Source: an uncultured Porphyromonadaceae bacterium (lineage in GTDB: Bacteria > Bacteroidota > Bacteroidia > Bacteroidales > Coprobacteraceae). Taken from it: 64,000 nt of DNA. Numbering within the stretch: the stretch's first letter is position 1; each line of letters starts with the position of its first letter. Made by a program: the position numbers and the translations under genes. This document shows, in pieces, positions 46,292-55,669 of the stretch. The notes under the pieces were generated by a model. It was not told the origin of the DNA and did not search any database. It worked only from the letters and a program-made list of their open reading frames with translations. The stretch is taken from NCBI GenBank assembly GCA_900545915.1, contig URAV01000011.1, positions 23,020 through 87,019 of the forward strand, given 5' to 3'.

Positions 46292-48085
46292 CTACATACG
46301 ATCAGGAACATCTATTCCTAACAAACTCATGCCGGTTTTTATAACTTTAGCTACATTTCTGGAAAGAATAAGCCGGAAATTTCGGATCTCGGTATTCTCC
46401 TCTCGTAAGATTGAGAAATCATGATAAAACTGATTATACTCTTTCACAAGATCATAAATATAATTGGCTATAATAGCCGGACTAAACTGACTGCCGGCCT
46501 CTGAAACAACAGCCGGGAATTCCGACAAATTCTGAATTAAGGATATCTCTTTATCAGAAAGGGTAATTTTCTCATTTGCAGTCTCCGGCAAAACGATACC
46601 CGACTCGGCAGCCTTACGCAGTACCGAACATATACGAGCATGTGTATATTGAATAAACGGCCCTGTATTTCCGTTAAAGTCGATAGACTCTTTCGGATTA
46701 AACGTCATATTTTTACGGGGATCGACTTTCAAAATAAAATATTTAAGAGCTCCAAGACCCACCATATTCGAAATAGCATCTGCTTCCTCCGACGTACAAT
46801 CATCCAATTTACCCAATTCAGAAGAAGTCTCACGTGCTGTATTCACCATCTCTTCGATCAGATCATCGGCATCGACGACCGTACCTTCACGCGACTTCAT
46901 TTTACCTTCTGGCAATTCGACCATCCCATAAGAAAAATGAACAAGATCTTTGCCCCAACTAAAACCAAGTTTATCCAATAAAATCGAAAGTACCTGAAAA
47001 TGATAATTCTGCTCATTCCCAACGACATAAACCATCTTATCGATGGGGTAATCCTGAAAACGAAGTTTGGCCGTACCTATATCCTGAGTCATATAAACAG
47101 AAGTTCCGTCGGCACGTAAAAGCAATTTATGATCAAGTCCTTCAGCCGTCAGATCAGCCCACACCGAGCCATCCTCTTTTCGGTACATAATTCCTTTCTC
47201 CAAACCTTCAAGAACTTTTTCCTTTCCCTCCAGATACGTTTGCGATTCATAATAGATTTTATCAAAATCCACACCCATCTTCCGATAAGTTTCATCAAAT
47301 CCGGCATACACCCAATCATTCATCATACGCCATACCGAACGCACCTGCTCATCTCCGGCTTCCCACTTACGAAGCATTTCCCGAGCTTCTGCCATAAGCA
47401 GGGAAGAAGCCTCAGCCTCTTCTTTCGTCATTCCTTTTTCCTGTAATTCGGCAACTTCCTGCTTATAATGCTTATCAAAAAGCACATAAAAATCACCGAT
47501 CAAATGATCTCCTTTCTTACCGGAAGATTCAGGTGTAACACCATCCCCCCACTTTTCCCAAGCAAGCATCGATTTACAGATATGAATCCCTCGATCATTT
47601 ACGATATTAGTCTTTACGACCTTGTTCCCGTTCGCCTTCAAGATTTCAGAAATACTGTAACCTAATAAATTATTACGTACATGGCCTAAATGTAACGGCT
47701 TATTCGTATTAGGAGAAGAATACTCTATCATCACCAACTGAGCATCCTGTCCCGGCTCTTTTATTCCATATCGGGCATCAGAAGCTATCTCATTCAATTG
47801 TTCTATCCAACATGTAGAATCAATCACCAAGTTCAAGAACCCTTTAATCACATTAAATGATGCGACAGCCGGTTCGTTTTTAATCAGATATTCACCGATT
47901 TCCGTAGCAGTCGCTTCAGGATTTTTATGAGAAGCCTTTAAAAACGGAAAAACGACAAGAGTCAAATGCCCTTCAAATTCTTTCTTCGTTTTTTGTAATT
48001 GTATAGCCGACATTTCCGGCTCGATCCCGTACAAAGCCTTCAGCGCAGAAATGACAGCTTCGGCAATCTTATTCTCAATCTTCAT
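46292..48085 (-). CDS. argS: Arginyl-tRNA synthetase
   Basis: A 597-residue class I aminoacyl-tRNA synthetase. Visible are the N-terminal Add-1 domain (MKIENKIAEAVISALKALYG), the HIGH region as SPNTNKPLHLGHVRNN, the KMSKS-like loop as GKMKSREGTVVDADDL, and the C-terminal DALR domain ending in MSLLGIDVPDRM. The frame stays open back to 48211, but the start is set at the ATG at 48085: this matches the family's N-terminus, and a promoter -7 box lies inside the extended part. Length matches Bacteroidetes ArgS. Confidence 0.96.
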   Translation of the reverse strand: MKIENKIAEAVISALKALYGIEPEMSAIQLQKTKKEFEGHLTLVVFPFLKASHKNPEATATEIGEYLIKNEPAVASFNVIKGFLNLVIDSTCWIEQLNEIASDARYGIKEPGQDAQLVMIEYSSPNTNKPLHLGHVRNNLLGYSISEILKANGNKVVKTNIVNDRGIHICKSMLAWEKWGDGVTPESSGKKGDHLIGDFYVLFDKHYKQEVAELQEKGMTKEEAEASSLLMAEAREMLRKWEAGDEQVRSVWRMMNDWVYAGFDETYRKMGVDFDKIYYESQTYLEGKEKVLEGLEKGIMYRKEDGSVWADLTAEGLDHKLLLRADGTSVYMTQDIGTAKLRFQDYPIDKMVYVVGNEQNYHFQVLSILLDKLGFSWGKDLVHFSYGMVELPEGKMKSREGTVVDADDLIEEMVNTARETSSELGKLDDCTSEEADAISNMVGLGALKYFILKVDPRKNMTFNPKESIDFNGNTGPFIQYTHARICSVLRKAAESGIVLPETANEKITLSDKEISLIQNLSEFPAVVSEAGSQFSPAIIANYIYDLVKEYNQFYHDFSILREENTEIRNFRLILSRNVAKVIKTGMSLLGIDVPDRM

Positions 48086-48124
48086 ATTTATATCCGTTTT
48101 TTCTATCGAATTCTTTAACGGGTA

Positions 48125-48132
48125 CAAAGATA
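48125..48132 (-). promoter_or_regulatory. Promoter -7 element of argS
   Basis: The minus strand reads TATCTTTG, an exact TAnnTTTG match, 39 bp before the ATG at 48085. This supports the shorter argS start. Confidence 0.6.
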
Positions 48133-48268
48133 ATACTTTAAATAGGATGCTTAATGATTTTACCACACAAAAACATTCGAAGCAATATCCCTTGAACAAG
48201 GTATCAAACAAAATTCAAACCGTATTTTATATTTTTATTGTTATGAACAGGCATACGATAAAACACAG

Positions 48269-48304
48269 AAAAAAGAGACAGTCCTTTATTCTCGGACTGC
48301 CCCT
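48269..48304 (-). terminator. Terminator after the HU gene
   Basis: On the minus strand, GGCAGTCC / GGACTGTC (8 bp, one G-U pair, 9-nt loop) is followed by TCTTTTTT. It lies about 30 bp after the HU stop. Confidence 0.7.
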
Positions 48305-48329
48305 TTTCCTCTAAGTTCGAAGTAAAATA

Positions 48330-48602
48330 TTATTTTACTTTATCTGCCAATTCAGCACCGGCTTTAAACTTAACCACTTTCTTGGCAGGAATAGTAATTT
48401 GTTGCTTTGTAGCAGGATTAATACCTGTTCTTTCACCTTTTTCATTGATTGAGAACGTTCCGAATCCGATAAGAGCGATCTTTTCGCCTTTAGCCAATTC
48501 GTTAGATACTGTAGAAATAAATGCTTCCAATGCTTTCTTTGCATCGGTCTTAGCCAAGCCTGCTTCTTCGGCAATAGCGTTAATTAATTCTGATTTGTTC
48601 AT
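48330..48602 (-). CDS. HU-family DNA-binding protein
   Basis: A 90-residue nucleoid protein of the HU/IHF family that bends DNA as a dimer. It opens MNKSELINAIAEEAGLAKTDAKKALEAF, has the IGFGTFSINEKGERTGINP arm region with the conserved Pro, and ends KVVKFKAGAELADKVK. It could be HU or an IHF-like member; HU is favoured by the N-terminus. It is monocistronic, with a strong upstream promoter and a terminator. Confidence 0.95.
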   Translation of the reverse strand: MNKSELINAIAEEAGLAKTDAKKALEAFISTVSNELAKGEKIALIGFGTFSINEKGERTGINPATKQQITIPAKKVVKFKAGAELADKVK

Positions 48603-48655
48603 AAAGCTGTATTTTAATAGGTTTACTATACGACAAAAGCCGTTTGATAGTCACG

Positions 48656-48686
48656 CAAATATATTATTTAAAAACAAAATAACAAA
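48656..48686 (-). promoter_or_regulatory. Promoter of the HU gene, full consensus
   Basis: On the minus strand, TTTG (48686-48683) is followed 19 bp later by TATATTTG (48663-48656). This is a full match to the Bacteroidetes vegetative promoter TTTG-N19-TAnnTTTG. The ATG lies 53 bp downstream of the -7 box. Confidence 0.75.
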
Positions 48687-48768
48687 GAATAGAAATAAAA
48701 AAAGTAAAATAATCCGATTAAAAATATAATCAGAGGCTTTTAGGACACAAAAAACAGGAAATAATCTC

Positions 48769-48776
48769 TATTTTTG
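48769..48776 (+). promoter_or_regulatory. Possible -7 element of the rhomboid operon
   Basis: TATTTTTG matches TAnnTTTG, 35 bp before the first rhomboid ATG. No -33 box is clear. Confidence 0.45.
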
Positions 48777-48811
48777 CAGCTTACAAGTAAAATCGATTAT
48801 AAAAAAATTCT

Positions 48812-49513
48812 ATGTTTCAAGGACGACAAAACTTTTTCAGCACACTTCCTCCGGTAACTAAGAACCTTATTATCATAAACTTTTTAGTTTGGTTGGCAAC
48901 AATCGTTTTACCTAAAGTCGGAATCAATCTGGTCGAATATTTAGGGTTACATTATCTCACGGCAAAAGATTTTAATGCCGTGCAATTAGTTACCTATATG
49001 TTCATGCATGATCCGGGGTCTATAGGGCATGTATTCTTCAACATGTTTTCGGTATTCATGTTCGGACGTACTCTTGAAATGGTATGGGGTAGCAAACGTT
49101 TCCTCACCTACTACATGATTACAGGATTCGGAGCGGGTCTCGTACAGGAACTTACATGGTACATCAGCCTACACAATGAAATTGCACAGGCCGTTTCTGC
49201 TTATGGCTGGGAACAAACCCGGATGATACTAAACGGAATAATCACTATCGGAGCTTCGGGTGCGGTATTCGGAATTCTTCTGGCATTCGGAATGTTATTT
49301 CCCAATCTCCCTCTATATATCATGTTCATTCCTATTCCGATAAAGGCAAAATATTTTGTCATCTTTTACGGTGCAGTGGAACTATTCTTCGGAATCAGCA
49401 ATTTCAGCGGAGACAATATTGCCCACTTCGCCCACCTTGGAGGAATGTTATTCGGATATATCGTTATAAAATATTGGCGTAAAAAAGGTATTGGAAATGG
49501 GCAATATTTTTAA
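48812..49513 (+). CDS. Rhomboid-family intramembrane serine protease
   Basis: A 233-residue inner-membrane protein with six to seven helices. It carries the rhomboid catalytic dyad: Ser149 in IGASGAVFG and His208 in HFAHLGG, plus the HVFFNMFSVFMFGRTLE loop-1 region. Rhomboids cleave membrane helices of substrate proteins within the bilayer. The gene is followed by a second rhomboid that overlaps its end by 17 bp. No substrate is evident nearby. Confidence 0.9.
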   Translation: MFQGRQNFFSTLPPVTKNLIIINFLVWLATIVLPKVGINLVEYLGLHYLTAKDFNAVQLVTYMFMHDPGSIGHVFFNMFSVFMFGRTLEMVWGSKRFLTYYMITGFGAGLVQELTWYISLHNEIAQAVSAYGWEQTRMILNGIITIGASGAVFGILLAFGMLFPNLPLYIMFIPIPIKAKYFVIFYGAVELFFGISNFSGDNIAHFAHLGGMLFGYIVIKYWRKKGIGNGQYF

Positions 49514-50369
49514 AGATCTGGCAATAAAGTATCATACCGGATCACTTCTTATAAAATTAATATTCATAAATATAGCAGTATTTCTGATCGTACGCCTTAC
49601 CGGGGTTATTTTAACCTTGTCCGGTACAGATATCAACCCGCTGCTATCTTATTTACAGCTTCCGTCAAACCTATCAATATTGGCATGGCGTCCGTGGACG
49701 CTCGTGTCTTACATGTTTCTGCAATACGACTTGCTGCACATCCTGTTCAATATGCTTTGGCTATATTGGTTCGGACAGCTATTCCTGCACTTCTTCAGTG
49801 AGAAACAAATGGGAGGACTTTACATATTGGGAGGACTCTCCGGAGCAGGGCTATATCTGCTGGCATATAATCTGATTCCATGGTTCTCATCGACTTATGG
49901 CGTCTTATTGGGTTCATCGGCAGCCGTTTTGTCCATTGTCATTGCAACAGCCGTTTATGCTCCCGACTTCAAAATATCCCTGCTTTTTTTCGGAGCAGTT
50001 TCACTGAAATACATCGCATTAATTACCGTATTATTAGATGCGATCAGCATTACATCCCAAAATGCAGGAGGACACATCGCTCACCTCGGAGGAGCAATAC
50101 TCGGATTTATTTTCGCATATCGCTGGAAACAAGGAAAAGACATAACAAGATTCATTAATACATTAATCGACAAAATCGTTGTCCTGTTTAAGCCCCGTCC
50201 GAAAATAAAAATAAAATACAAACGTCCCGAAAGCGATATGGAATACCGTACTCGTAAGCAAAAAGAGACAGAGGATATCGATGCTATCCTCGATAAAATA
50301 AAACGTTCGGGATACAGTGCTCTGACAACCGAAGAAAAGAAAAAACTATTCGATGCAAGCAAAAAATAA
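49497..50369 (+). CDS. Second rhomboid-family protein, variant active-site motif
   Basis: A 290-residue membrane protein with the rhomboid layout (HILFNMLWLYWFGQLFLHFF, GGHIAHLGG with His196). The catalytic motif reads GSSAAV (Ser141), so the usual glycine after the serine is Ala. The dyad is intact, and activity is possible but less certain. A cytoplasmic C-terminal tail (~225-290) is charged and ends in a helical segment (TRKQKETEDIDAILDKIKRS). The ATG at 49497 lies within the first rhomboid's end; a TTG six bases earlier is less likely. Confidence 0.85.
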   Translation: MGNIFKDLAIKYHTGSLLIKLIFINIAVFLIVRLTGVILTLSGTDINPLLSYLQLPSNLSILAWRPWTLVSYMFLQYDLLHILFNMLWLYWFGQLFLHFFSEKQMGGLYILGGLSGAGLYLLAYNLIPWFSSTYGVLLGSSAAVLSIVIATAVYAPDFKISLLFFGAVSLKYIALITVLLDAISITSQNAGGHIAHLGGAILGFIFAYRWKQGKDITRFINTLIDKIVVLFKPRPKIKIKYKRPESDMEYRTRKQKETEDIDAILDKIKRSGYSALTTEEKKKLFDASKK

Positions 50370-51495
50370 AACGTTCAGAATGGGCTGGTTACGTGCTACT
50401 TATTTGACTGTAGGATCTTTTATCAATTTTTTGTTTGCCATAGCATTAGTCGCTTCGGCCTATGCATATATTATTCCTCCGGATAAAATGATTTTCGCCT
50501 CTTATTTAGGATTGGCGTTTCCCGTATTATTGGCAGCAAACATTATATTTATTTTATTCTGGACTATCCAAAGACATCATTCCGCCTTAATCTCCATCAT
50601 CGCTTTAATCGCCTGCTGGAACGGTCTATGGAATTATACCCCTATACATATCGAATCGGACGAAGCTGTTACAGAGGGGGAAAAACTGACATTATTGACA
50701 TACAACGTACATAACTTCGACAACTATACGCCACATACAGATGATTCTCCCAATTCGATTATCTCTTATATACAGAACACAAAAGCCGACATTATTTGCA
50801 TGCAGGAATTCTCATTCGGAAATTCCAAAAATCAGATTTCCTTAGACCAAATTAATTCCGCCCTTTCGGAATACCCGTATAAACATTTTACACCCGGAAA
50901 TAAAACCCCTTATTCACAATCCGGCATTGCCTGTTATTCAAAATATCCTTTCCAAGAAATAACAGACATAAAATATGACAGTTCTTACAATGGATCATGC
51001 ATTTATAAAATAAAAATTAACGAACGTATTTTGACTCTGATAAACAATCATCTGGAATCTAACAAATTCACATCTAACGATAGAGAGCTCTATACACACA
51101 TGATGAAACATATAGATGACACAGAACTATTCCCGGAATTTAAAGATCGTTTAATGACAAAAATGGGGGCAGCTTTCCGCAAACGGGCATTACAAGCCGA
51201 CAGTATAGCGCGAATCATTCATAAAACCGACTCGAACATTATTGTGTGTGGCGATTTTAATGATACCCCGCAATCCTATGCATATCGAAAAATCAGAGGA
51301 AAACTAAAAGATTCGTATGTCTCTACCGGATTAGGACCGGGTATCACTTATCATGCCAACGGCTTTTGGTTCAGAATAGATCATATTCTTTACGGGAGCG
51401 GATTACAATCCGTATCCACACATATCGATAAGGTGAAATTCTCAGACCACTATCCTGTAAAGGCCATTCTAAAATGGACCGAAATCAATGAATAA
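50353..51495 (+). CDS. Membrane-anchored endonuclease/exonuclease/phosphatase-family protein
   Basis: A 380-residue protein. Three hydrophobic helices occupy residues ~15-105, followed by an EEP fold (~115-375) with TLLTYNVHNFDNY, ADIICMQEFSF (metal Glu), LINNHLESN, VCGDFNDTPQSYAYR (the GDFND motif) and the final SDHYPVKAIL (catalytic His). All catalytic motifs are present. Family members cleave nucleic acids, phosphoinositides or sphingomyelin; this membrane-linked Bacteroidetes type has no defined substrate. It overlaps the second rhomboid by 17 bp; an ATG at 50380 is an alternative start. Confidence 0.85.
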   Translation: MQAKNKTFRMGWLRATYLTVGSFINFLFAIALVASAYAYIIPPDKMIFASYLGLAFPVLLAANIIFILFWTIQRHHSALISIIALIACWNGLWNYTPIHIESDEAVTEGEKLTLLTYNVHNFDNYTPHTDDSPNSIISYIQNTKADIICMQEFSFGNSKNQISLDQINSALSEYPYKHFTPGNKTPYSQSGIACYSKYPFQEITDIKYDSSYNGSCIYKIKINERILTLINNHLESNKFTSNDRELYTHMMKHIDDTELFPEFKDRLMTKMGAAFRKRALQADSIARIIHKTDSNIIVCGDFNDTPQSYAYRKIRGKLKDSYVSTGLGPGITYHANGFWFRIDHILYGSGLQSVSTHIDKVKFSDHYPVKAILKWTEINE

Positions 51496-51606
51496 AAACA
51501 CGTTACACTGCCTCTATCACCAATCCCGAAACAACATCTATAAAATCGCAATAACCGGTTAATTGATAATAAAAACGATTATCGACCCATTTCTTTTCTA
51601 TTCTGG

Positions 51607-53202
51607 TTATTTCCCTTTTAAAAGTTGGTCATAGTCCCCTTGTATTTCAATAAGTTCAAGAGCTTTTCGATATGAATCATTATACTGGTTCATAATTTTA
51701 AAATAAGCCGACATATCGAATAGATCACGAGCGATAAGAGCTTTTAACTGCGCTTTAATCAAAGGTAGAGATTTCCGGAACTCCTCTTCATTATATTTTA
51801 TCTTTTCTTTCTCAGCAAGCTGCTTAAGTTCCTGCAACATTTTTTCATCTACTTCGAATGTCGCAATAAATTTATCTACATTCTTATAATTCGTATTCAA
51901 CTCTTTCCTATTACGATCGATATAAGAAGTAACTTCTTGATTAATCAAACCTTTAGCCGCAATATCCCGATGATAATCCGTATAACGAGCAGTATCGATA
52001 GGGATAAAATAATCCGGCATAATTCCTCCACCCCCATACACGACTCTCTTATTTTTCAACGTATAAAATTTTAAGGAATCCGGAAAATGAATACTGTCCG
52101 CATTCGATAACTCGCCATGATTATAACGGTTAATAAGATCTTCATTATACGCTTTTGCCTCGCCTTTTGTATAAGGCTTCTGAATACTTCGTCCCGACGG
52201 AGTATAATAACGCGCTGTCGTAAGACGTATCATAGAGCCGTCCGGTAATGGTACGGGACGTTGCACAAGCCCTTTCCCGAATGTCCTGCGACCTACGATT
52301 ACACCTCTGTCCCAATCTTGGATCGCTCCTGAAACAATCTCAGAAGCAGAAGCAGAACCTTCATCTACAAGCACGACTAATTTCCCGTCAGGGAATAAAT
52401 GCTTAGAAGATGTTTTCTCCTCCGTACGAGGAGAACGTCTCCCCTCCGTATAAACAATCAAGGCATTATCGTCGGCCAACAACAGATCTGCAATTTTTAC
52501 AGCTGTATTCAAATAACCTCCTCCGTTCCCCTGCAAATCGAGAATCAGATTCTTCATTCCTGCACGACGCAACTTTAACATCGCCTCGACAAATTCCTGT
52601 GCACTGGTAGCAGAAAAACGACTCAAACGAATATATCCCGTATGCTTATCGACCATATAAGAAGCATCGATACTATACACAGGTATTTTATCCCTCGTTA
52701 TCCTGAACGGAATAGGATCTGACACATCCTTACGAAGCACCGTAACATCAACTTTCGTTCCCCGCTTACCCCGTAAACGAGTCATAATATCTTTAGTGCT
52801 CATTTTTACTCCTGCGACAACGGTATCATTAATCTCGATAATTCTGTCCCCTGCCAAAATACCGACTTTTTCAGAAGGTCCTCCCGCCACAGTCTGTATG
52901 ACATATAAAGTATCGTTTGTCATAGTAAACTGAATGCCGACACCGTCGAAGTTACCATCTAAAGAGGCACTCATATCCTTTACTTCCTGCGGATCGAGAT
53001 AAGTAGAATGAGGATCAAGTTGTTCCAACATAGCACGTATGGCGTCTTCTGTCAATTTATCTTCATTGACATCATCTACATATAGAGTAGAAATCACATA
53101 AGCAGCCAAACTAAGCTTTTTCGAAGCATCCGTTTGCCTTTGAGCCTTTGCGCAAACCGAAAAAATCAAAAATAACGCAATGGCATATATAAATCTTTTC
53201 AT
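51607..53202 (-). CDS. S41-family C-terminal processing peptidase
   Basis: A 531-residue exported protease (signal peptide MKRFIYAIALFLIFSVCAKAQ). A PDZ domain (~85-160, GVGIQFTMTNDTLYVIQ) is inserted before the catalytic core, with Ser285 in EGSASASEIVSG and Lys310 in RTFGKGLVQ; the 25-residue spacing equals that of E. coli Tsp. The LQGNGGGYL block is typical of CtpA. A C-terminal helical part (~400-531) follows. It acts in the periplasm on protein C-termini. It is the last gene of the parE-coaD-S41 cluster, 30 bp after coaD. Confidence 0.92.
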   Translation of the reverse strand: MKRFIYAIALFLIFSVCAKAQRQTDASKKLSLAAYVISTLYVDDVNEDKLTEDAIRAMLEQLDPHSTYLDPQEVKDMSASLDGNFDGVGIQFTMTNDTLYVIQTVAGGPSEKVGILAGDRIIEINDTVVAGVKMSTKDIMTRLRGKRGTKVDVTVLRKDVSDPIPFRITRDKIPVYSIDASYMVDKHTGYIRLSRFSATSAQEFVEAMLKLRRAGMKNLILDLQGNGGGYLNTAVKIADLLLADDNALIVYTEGRRSPRTEEKTSSKHLFPDGKLVVLVDEGSASASEIVSGAIQDWDRGVIVGRRTFGKGLVQRPVPLPDGSMIRLTTARYYTPSGRSIQKPYTKGEAKAYNEDLINRYNHGELSNADSIHFPDSLKFYTLKNKRVVYGGGGIMPDYFIPIDTARYTDYHRDIAAKGLINQEVTSYIDRNRKELNTNYKNVDKFIATFEVDEKMLQELKQLAEKEKIKYNEEEFRKSLPLIKAQLKALIARDLFDMSAYFKIMNQYNDSYRKALELIEIQGDYDQLLKGK

Positions 53203-53232
53203 CCTTAAAAATTTCTTATATTTATTCTTATT

Positions 53233-53709
53233 TTATCTGCTAAGAACAAGCCCATCCGGCAAGAACTCATCTACCGAACGCCCGTATCTTAATAATTCCC
53301 GAACAATTGTAGAACTGATATGAGTATGTTCTGGTTCTGTAAACAAAACCAAAGTTTCCACTCCCGATATTTTCCGATTTACATCTGCAATCGTTTTTTC
53401 ATACTCAAAGTCATTCACCGAGCGAATTCCCCTCAAAATAAAACCGGCATGACACTGACGGGCAAGATCCACAGTCAAGCAATTATAGGAAAGGACTTTC
53501 ACTCTGGGATTTGACCGAAACAAATCTTCAAGCATACGAACACGTTCATCAACACTGAAGTATTGACTTTTAGCTTCATTGACACCTATGGCGATCACTA
53601 TTTCATCAAGCATGTTCAATGCACGTTCGACCAATGACATGTGTCCGATTGTAAACGGGTCAAAAGTTCCCGGAAATATAGCGATCCGCTTATTAAGAGA
53701 GGTCTTCAT
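53233..53709 (-). CDS. coaD: Phosphopantetheine adenylyltransferase
   Basis: A 158-residue enzyme that transfers AMP from ATP to 4'-phosphopantetheine, the fourth step of CoA synthesis. Motifs are [21 protein letters not shown] (the T/HxGH nucleotidyltransferase site), [14 protein letters not shown] and the late [11 protein letters not shown] block. The start is the ATG at 53709, inside the 3' end of parE (17-bp overlap); a TTG nine bases earlier is disfavoured. Length is normal. Confidence 0.95.
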   Translation of the reverse strand: MKTSLNKRIAIFPGTFDPFTIGHMSLVERALNMLDEIVIAIGVNEAKSQYFSVDERVRMLEDLFRSNPRVKVLSYNCLTVDLARQCHAGFILRGIRSVNDFEYEKTIADVNRKISGVETLVLFTEPEHTHISSTIVRELLRYGRSVDEFLPDGLVLSR

Positions 53710-55552
53710 CTGTAACAAGATTTTGAATTATAAAGTTCTGACGTTCCATCGTATTTTTCCCCATATAAAACTCCAACAAATCTTTCACGAGGTCTTCTTT
53801 TTTCAAAGAAACCTGATCAAGACGCATATCCGGTCCTATAAAATGACGGAACTCATCCGGAGAAATTTCTCCTAATCCTTTAAATCGGGTTATTTCGGCA
53901 CTGCTTCCAAGTTTCGATATCGCGTTGACTCGTTCCTCTTCCGTATAACAATAATAAGTCTCTTTCTTATTTCTCACCCGAAAAAGAGGCGTTTGTAAAA
54001 TATAGACATGACCTTTTTTAATCAAATCCGGGAAAAACTGCAAAAAGAATGTTATCAATAATAACCGTATATGCATGCCGTCGACATCGGCATCTGTAGC
54101 TATTATAATTTTATTATACCGAAGGCCGTCCATACCGTCCTCTACATTCAACGCCGCCTGCAATAAATTGAATTCTTCATTTTCATATACGACTTTACGT
54201 GTCAGACCGTATGAATTCAACGGCTTCCCACGCAAACTGAATACAGCCTGAGTCTCGACATTACGGCTTTTAGTTATAGACCCCGTAGCCGAGTCTCCCT
54301 CCGTAATAAAGATACTCGACTGATCGACACCGTCACCTTTCGCATCATTATAATGCACCCTGCAATCCCGAAGTTTCTTGTTGTGAAGATTCGATTTTTT
54401 AGCACGTTCTCTCGCCAGCTTAGTGACTCCGGCTATTGCCTTTCTTTCTTTCTCCGACTCCAAAATCTTCTTTAACAAAGCATCCGCCGTTTCTGCATTT
54501 TTATGTAAATAATTATCAAGTTCTTTCTTCAAGAAGTCACCGATAAACTTACTTACCGAAGGACCGTCAGGTCCTACATCCCGCGAACCCAGTTTCGTTT
54601 TGGTCTGAGATTCGAAAACCGGTTCTTCCACTTTAATACTTACTGCCGCGACAATTCCGTTACGGATATCGGAATAATCGAAATTCTTATTATAAAATTC
54701 TTTTATCGTACGGGAAGCTGCTTCACGAAAAGCAGTCAAATGCGTTCCCCCTTGCGTTGTATGTTGACCGTTAACAAAAGAATAATATTCCTCACCATAC
54801 TGATTGATATGCGTAATCACGACTTCTATATCATCACCTTTCAGATGAATAATCGGATAAAGAGGTTCTGCCGTCATTTTTTCATTCAACAAGTCGACAA
54901 GACCGTTTTTTGAATGGAAGCGGCGTCCGTTAAACAAAATTGTCAGACCAGAATTAAGATAAACATAATTCTTCAACAATGATTCAATAAAATCATCCTT
55001 GTATTTATATCCCTTGAATATAGTTTCATCAGGGACAAATCTCACCAATGTCCCATTCTCCTCAGAAGTCGGTTCTTCCGGGAAATCGGTCACGACATTA
55101 CCCTGATTATATAACAAAGATTTACATTTCCCATCTCGGTAAGAACAAATATAAAATTCTGTAGACAATGCATTTACAGCTTTTATACCTACACCATTTA
55201 ACCCTACGGACTTTTTGAAAGCTTTAGAATCATATTTAGCTCCGGTATTCATCTTAGAAGAAACATCCTTTACTTTATCCAGAGGTATCCCGCGCCCATG
55301 ATCCCGTACAGTCACAGAAACTTCGTCTATATCGACGATAATTTGCTTGCCATACCCCATCATATATTCATCTATTGCGTTATCAAGCACCTCTTTAAGA
55401 AGCACATAAATACCATCATCGGCATGAGTTCCATCCCCCAACTTCCCGATATACATACCGGGACGACGGCGAATATGCTCTTTCCAGTCAAGTGTCCGTA
55501 TCGTATCCGAACCATATTCCAGTCCGGCGGTGGACATTATATTCTCTTCCAT
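53693..55552 (-). CDS. parE: DNA topoisomerase IV subunit B
   Basis: A 619-residue type IIA topoisomerase ATPase subunit that, with ParC, decatenates chromosomes. The GHKL ATPase site shows [40 protein letters not shown] and [14 protein letters not shown]. The TOPRIM domain has [10 protein letters not shown] (~415) and the [12 protein letters not shown] metal site. Its pattern is ParE-like rather than GyrB-like, and a separate gyrB lies at 61688-63643. The start at 55552 follows a promoter. The frame continues upstream to 55636, but that part has no homology. Confidence 0.93.
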   Translation of the reverse strand: MEENIMSTAGLEYGSDTIRTLDWKEHIRRRPGMYIGKLGDGTHADDGIYVLLKEVLDNAIDEYMMGYGKQIIVDIDEVSVTVRDHGRGIPLDKVKDVSSKMNTGAKYDSKAFKKSVGLNGVGIKAVNALSTEFYICSYRDGKCKSLLYNQGNVVTDFPEEPTSEENGTLVRFVPDETIFKGYKYKDDFIESLLKNYVYLNSGLTILFNGRRFHSKNGLVDLLNEKMTAEPLYPIIHLKGDDIEVVITHINQYGEEYYSFVNGQHTTQGGTHLTAFREAASRTIKEFYNKNFDYSDIRNGIVAAVSIKVEEPVFESQTKTKLGSRDVGPDGPSVSKFIGDFLKKELDNYLHKNAETADALLKKILESEKERKAIAGVTKLARERAKKSNLHNKKLRDCRVHYNDAKGDGVDQSSIFITEGDSATGSITKSRNVETQAVFSLRGKPLNSYGLTRKVVYENEEFNLLQAALNVEDGMDGLRYNKIIIATDADVDGMHIRLLLITFFLQFFPDLIKKGHVYILQTPLFRVRNKKETYYCYTEEERVNAISKLGSSAEITRFKGLGEISPDEFRHFIGPDMRLDQVSLKKEDLVKDLLEFYMGKNTMERQNFIIQNLVTDEDLS

Positions 55553-55591
55553 ATTATAACTGCTGTTTCTCCGATTAAATTTCGTATCATA

Positions 55592-55599
55592 CAAAGATA
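55592..55599 (-). promoter_or_regulatory. Promoter -7 element of parE operon
   Basis: The minus strand reads TATCTTTG, an exact TAnnTTTG match, 39 bp before the ATG at 55552. It excludes the extended start at 55636. Confidence 0.6.
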
Positions 55600-55669
55600 A
55601 TGCGAAATAATGAATTATCCGAAATATCCGAAGCACAAATCGATCCGGTGATTTTCAGAAATTTATATT

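Noticed and set aside
48086..48211. Upstream extension of argS by 42 residues
   Set aside because: The extra part has no family similarity and contains a TATCTTTG promoter box; the ATG at 48085 gives the normal ArgS N-terminus.
51496..51606. GATAAT/ATTATC mini-hairpin between convergent genes as terminator
   Set aside because: The six-base AT-rich stem lacks a T-run and is too weak to support.
55553..55636. Upstream extension of parE
   Set aside because: It contains a consensus -7 box, and the protein N-terminus from 55552 already matches topoisomerase B subunits.
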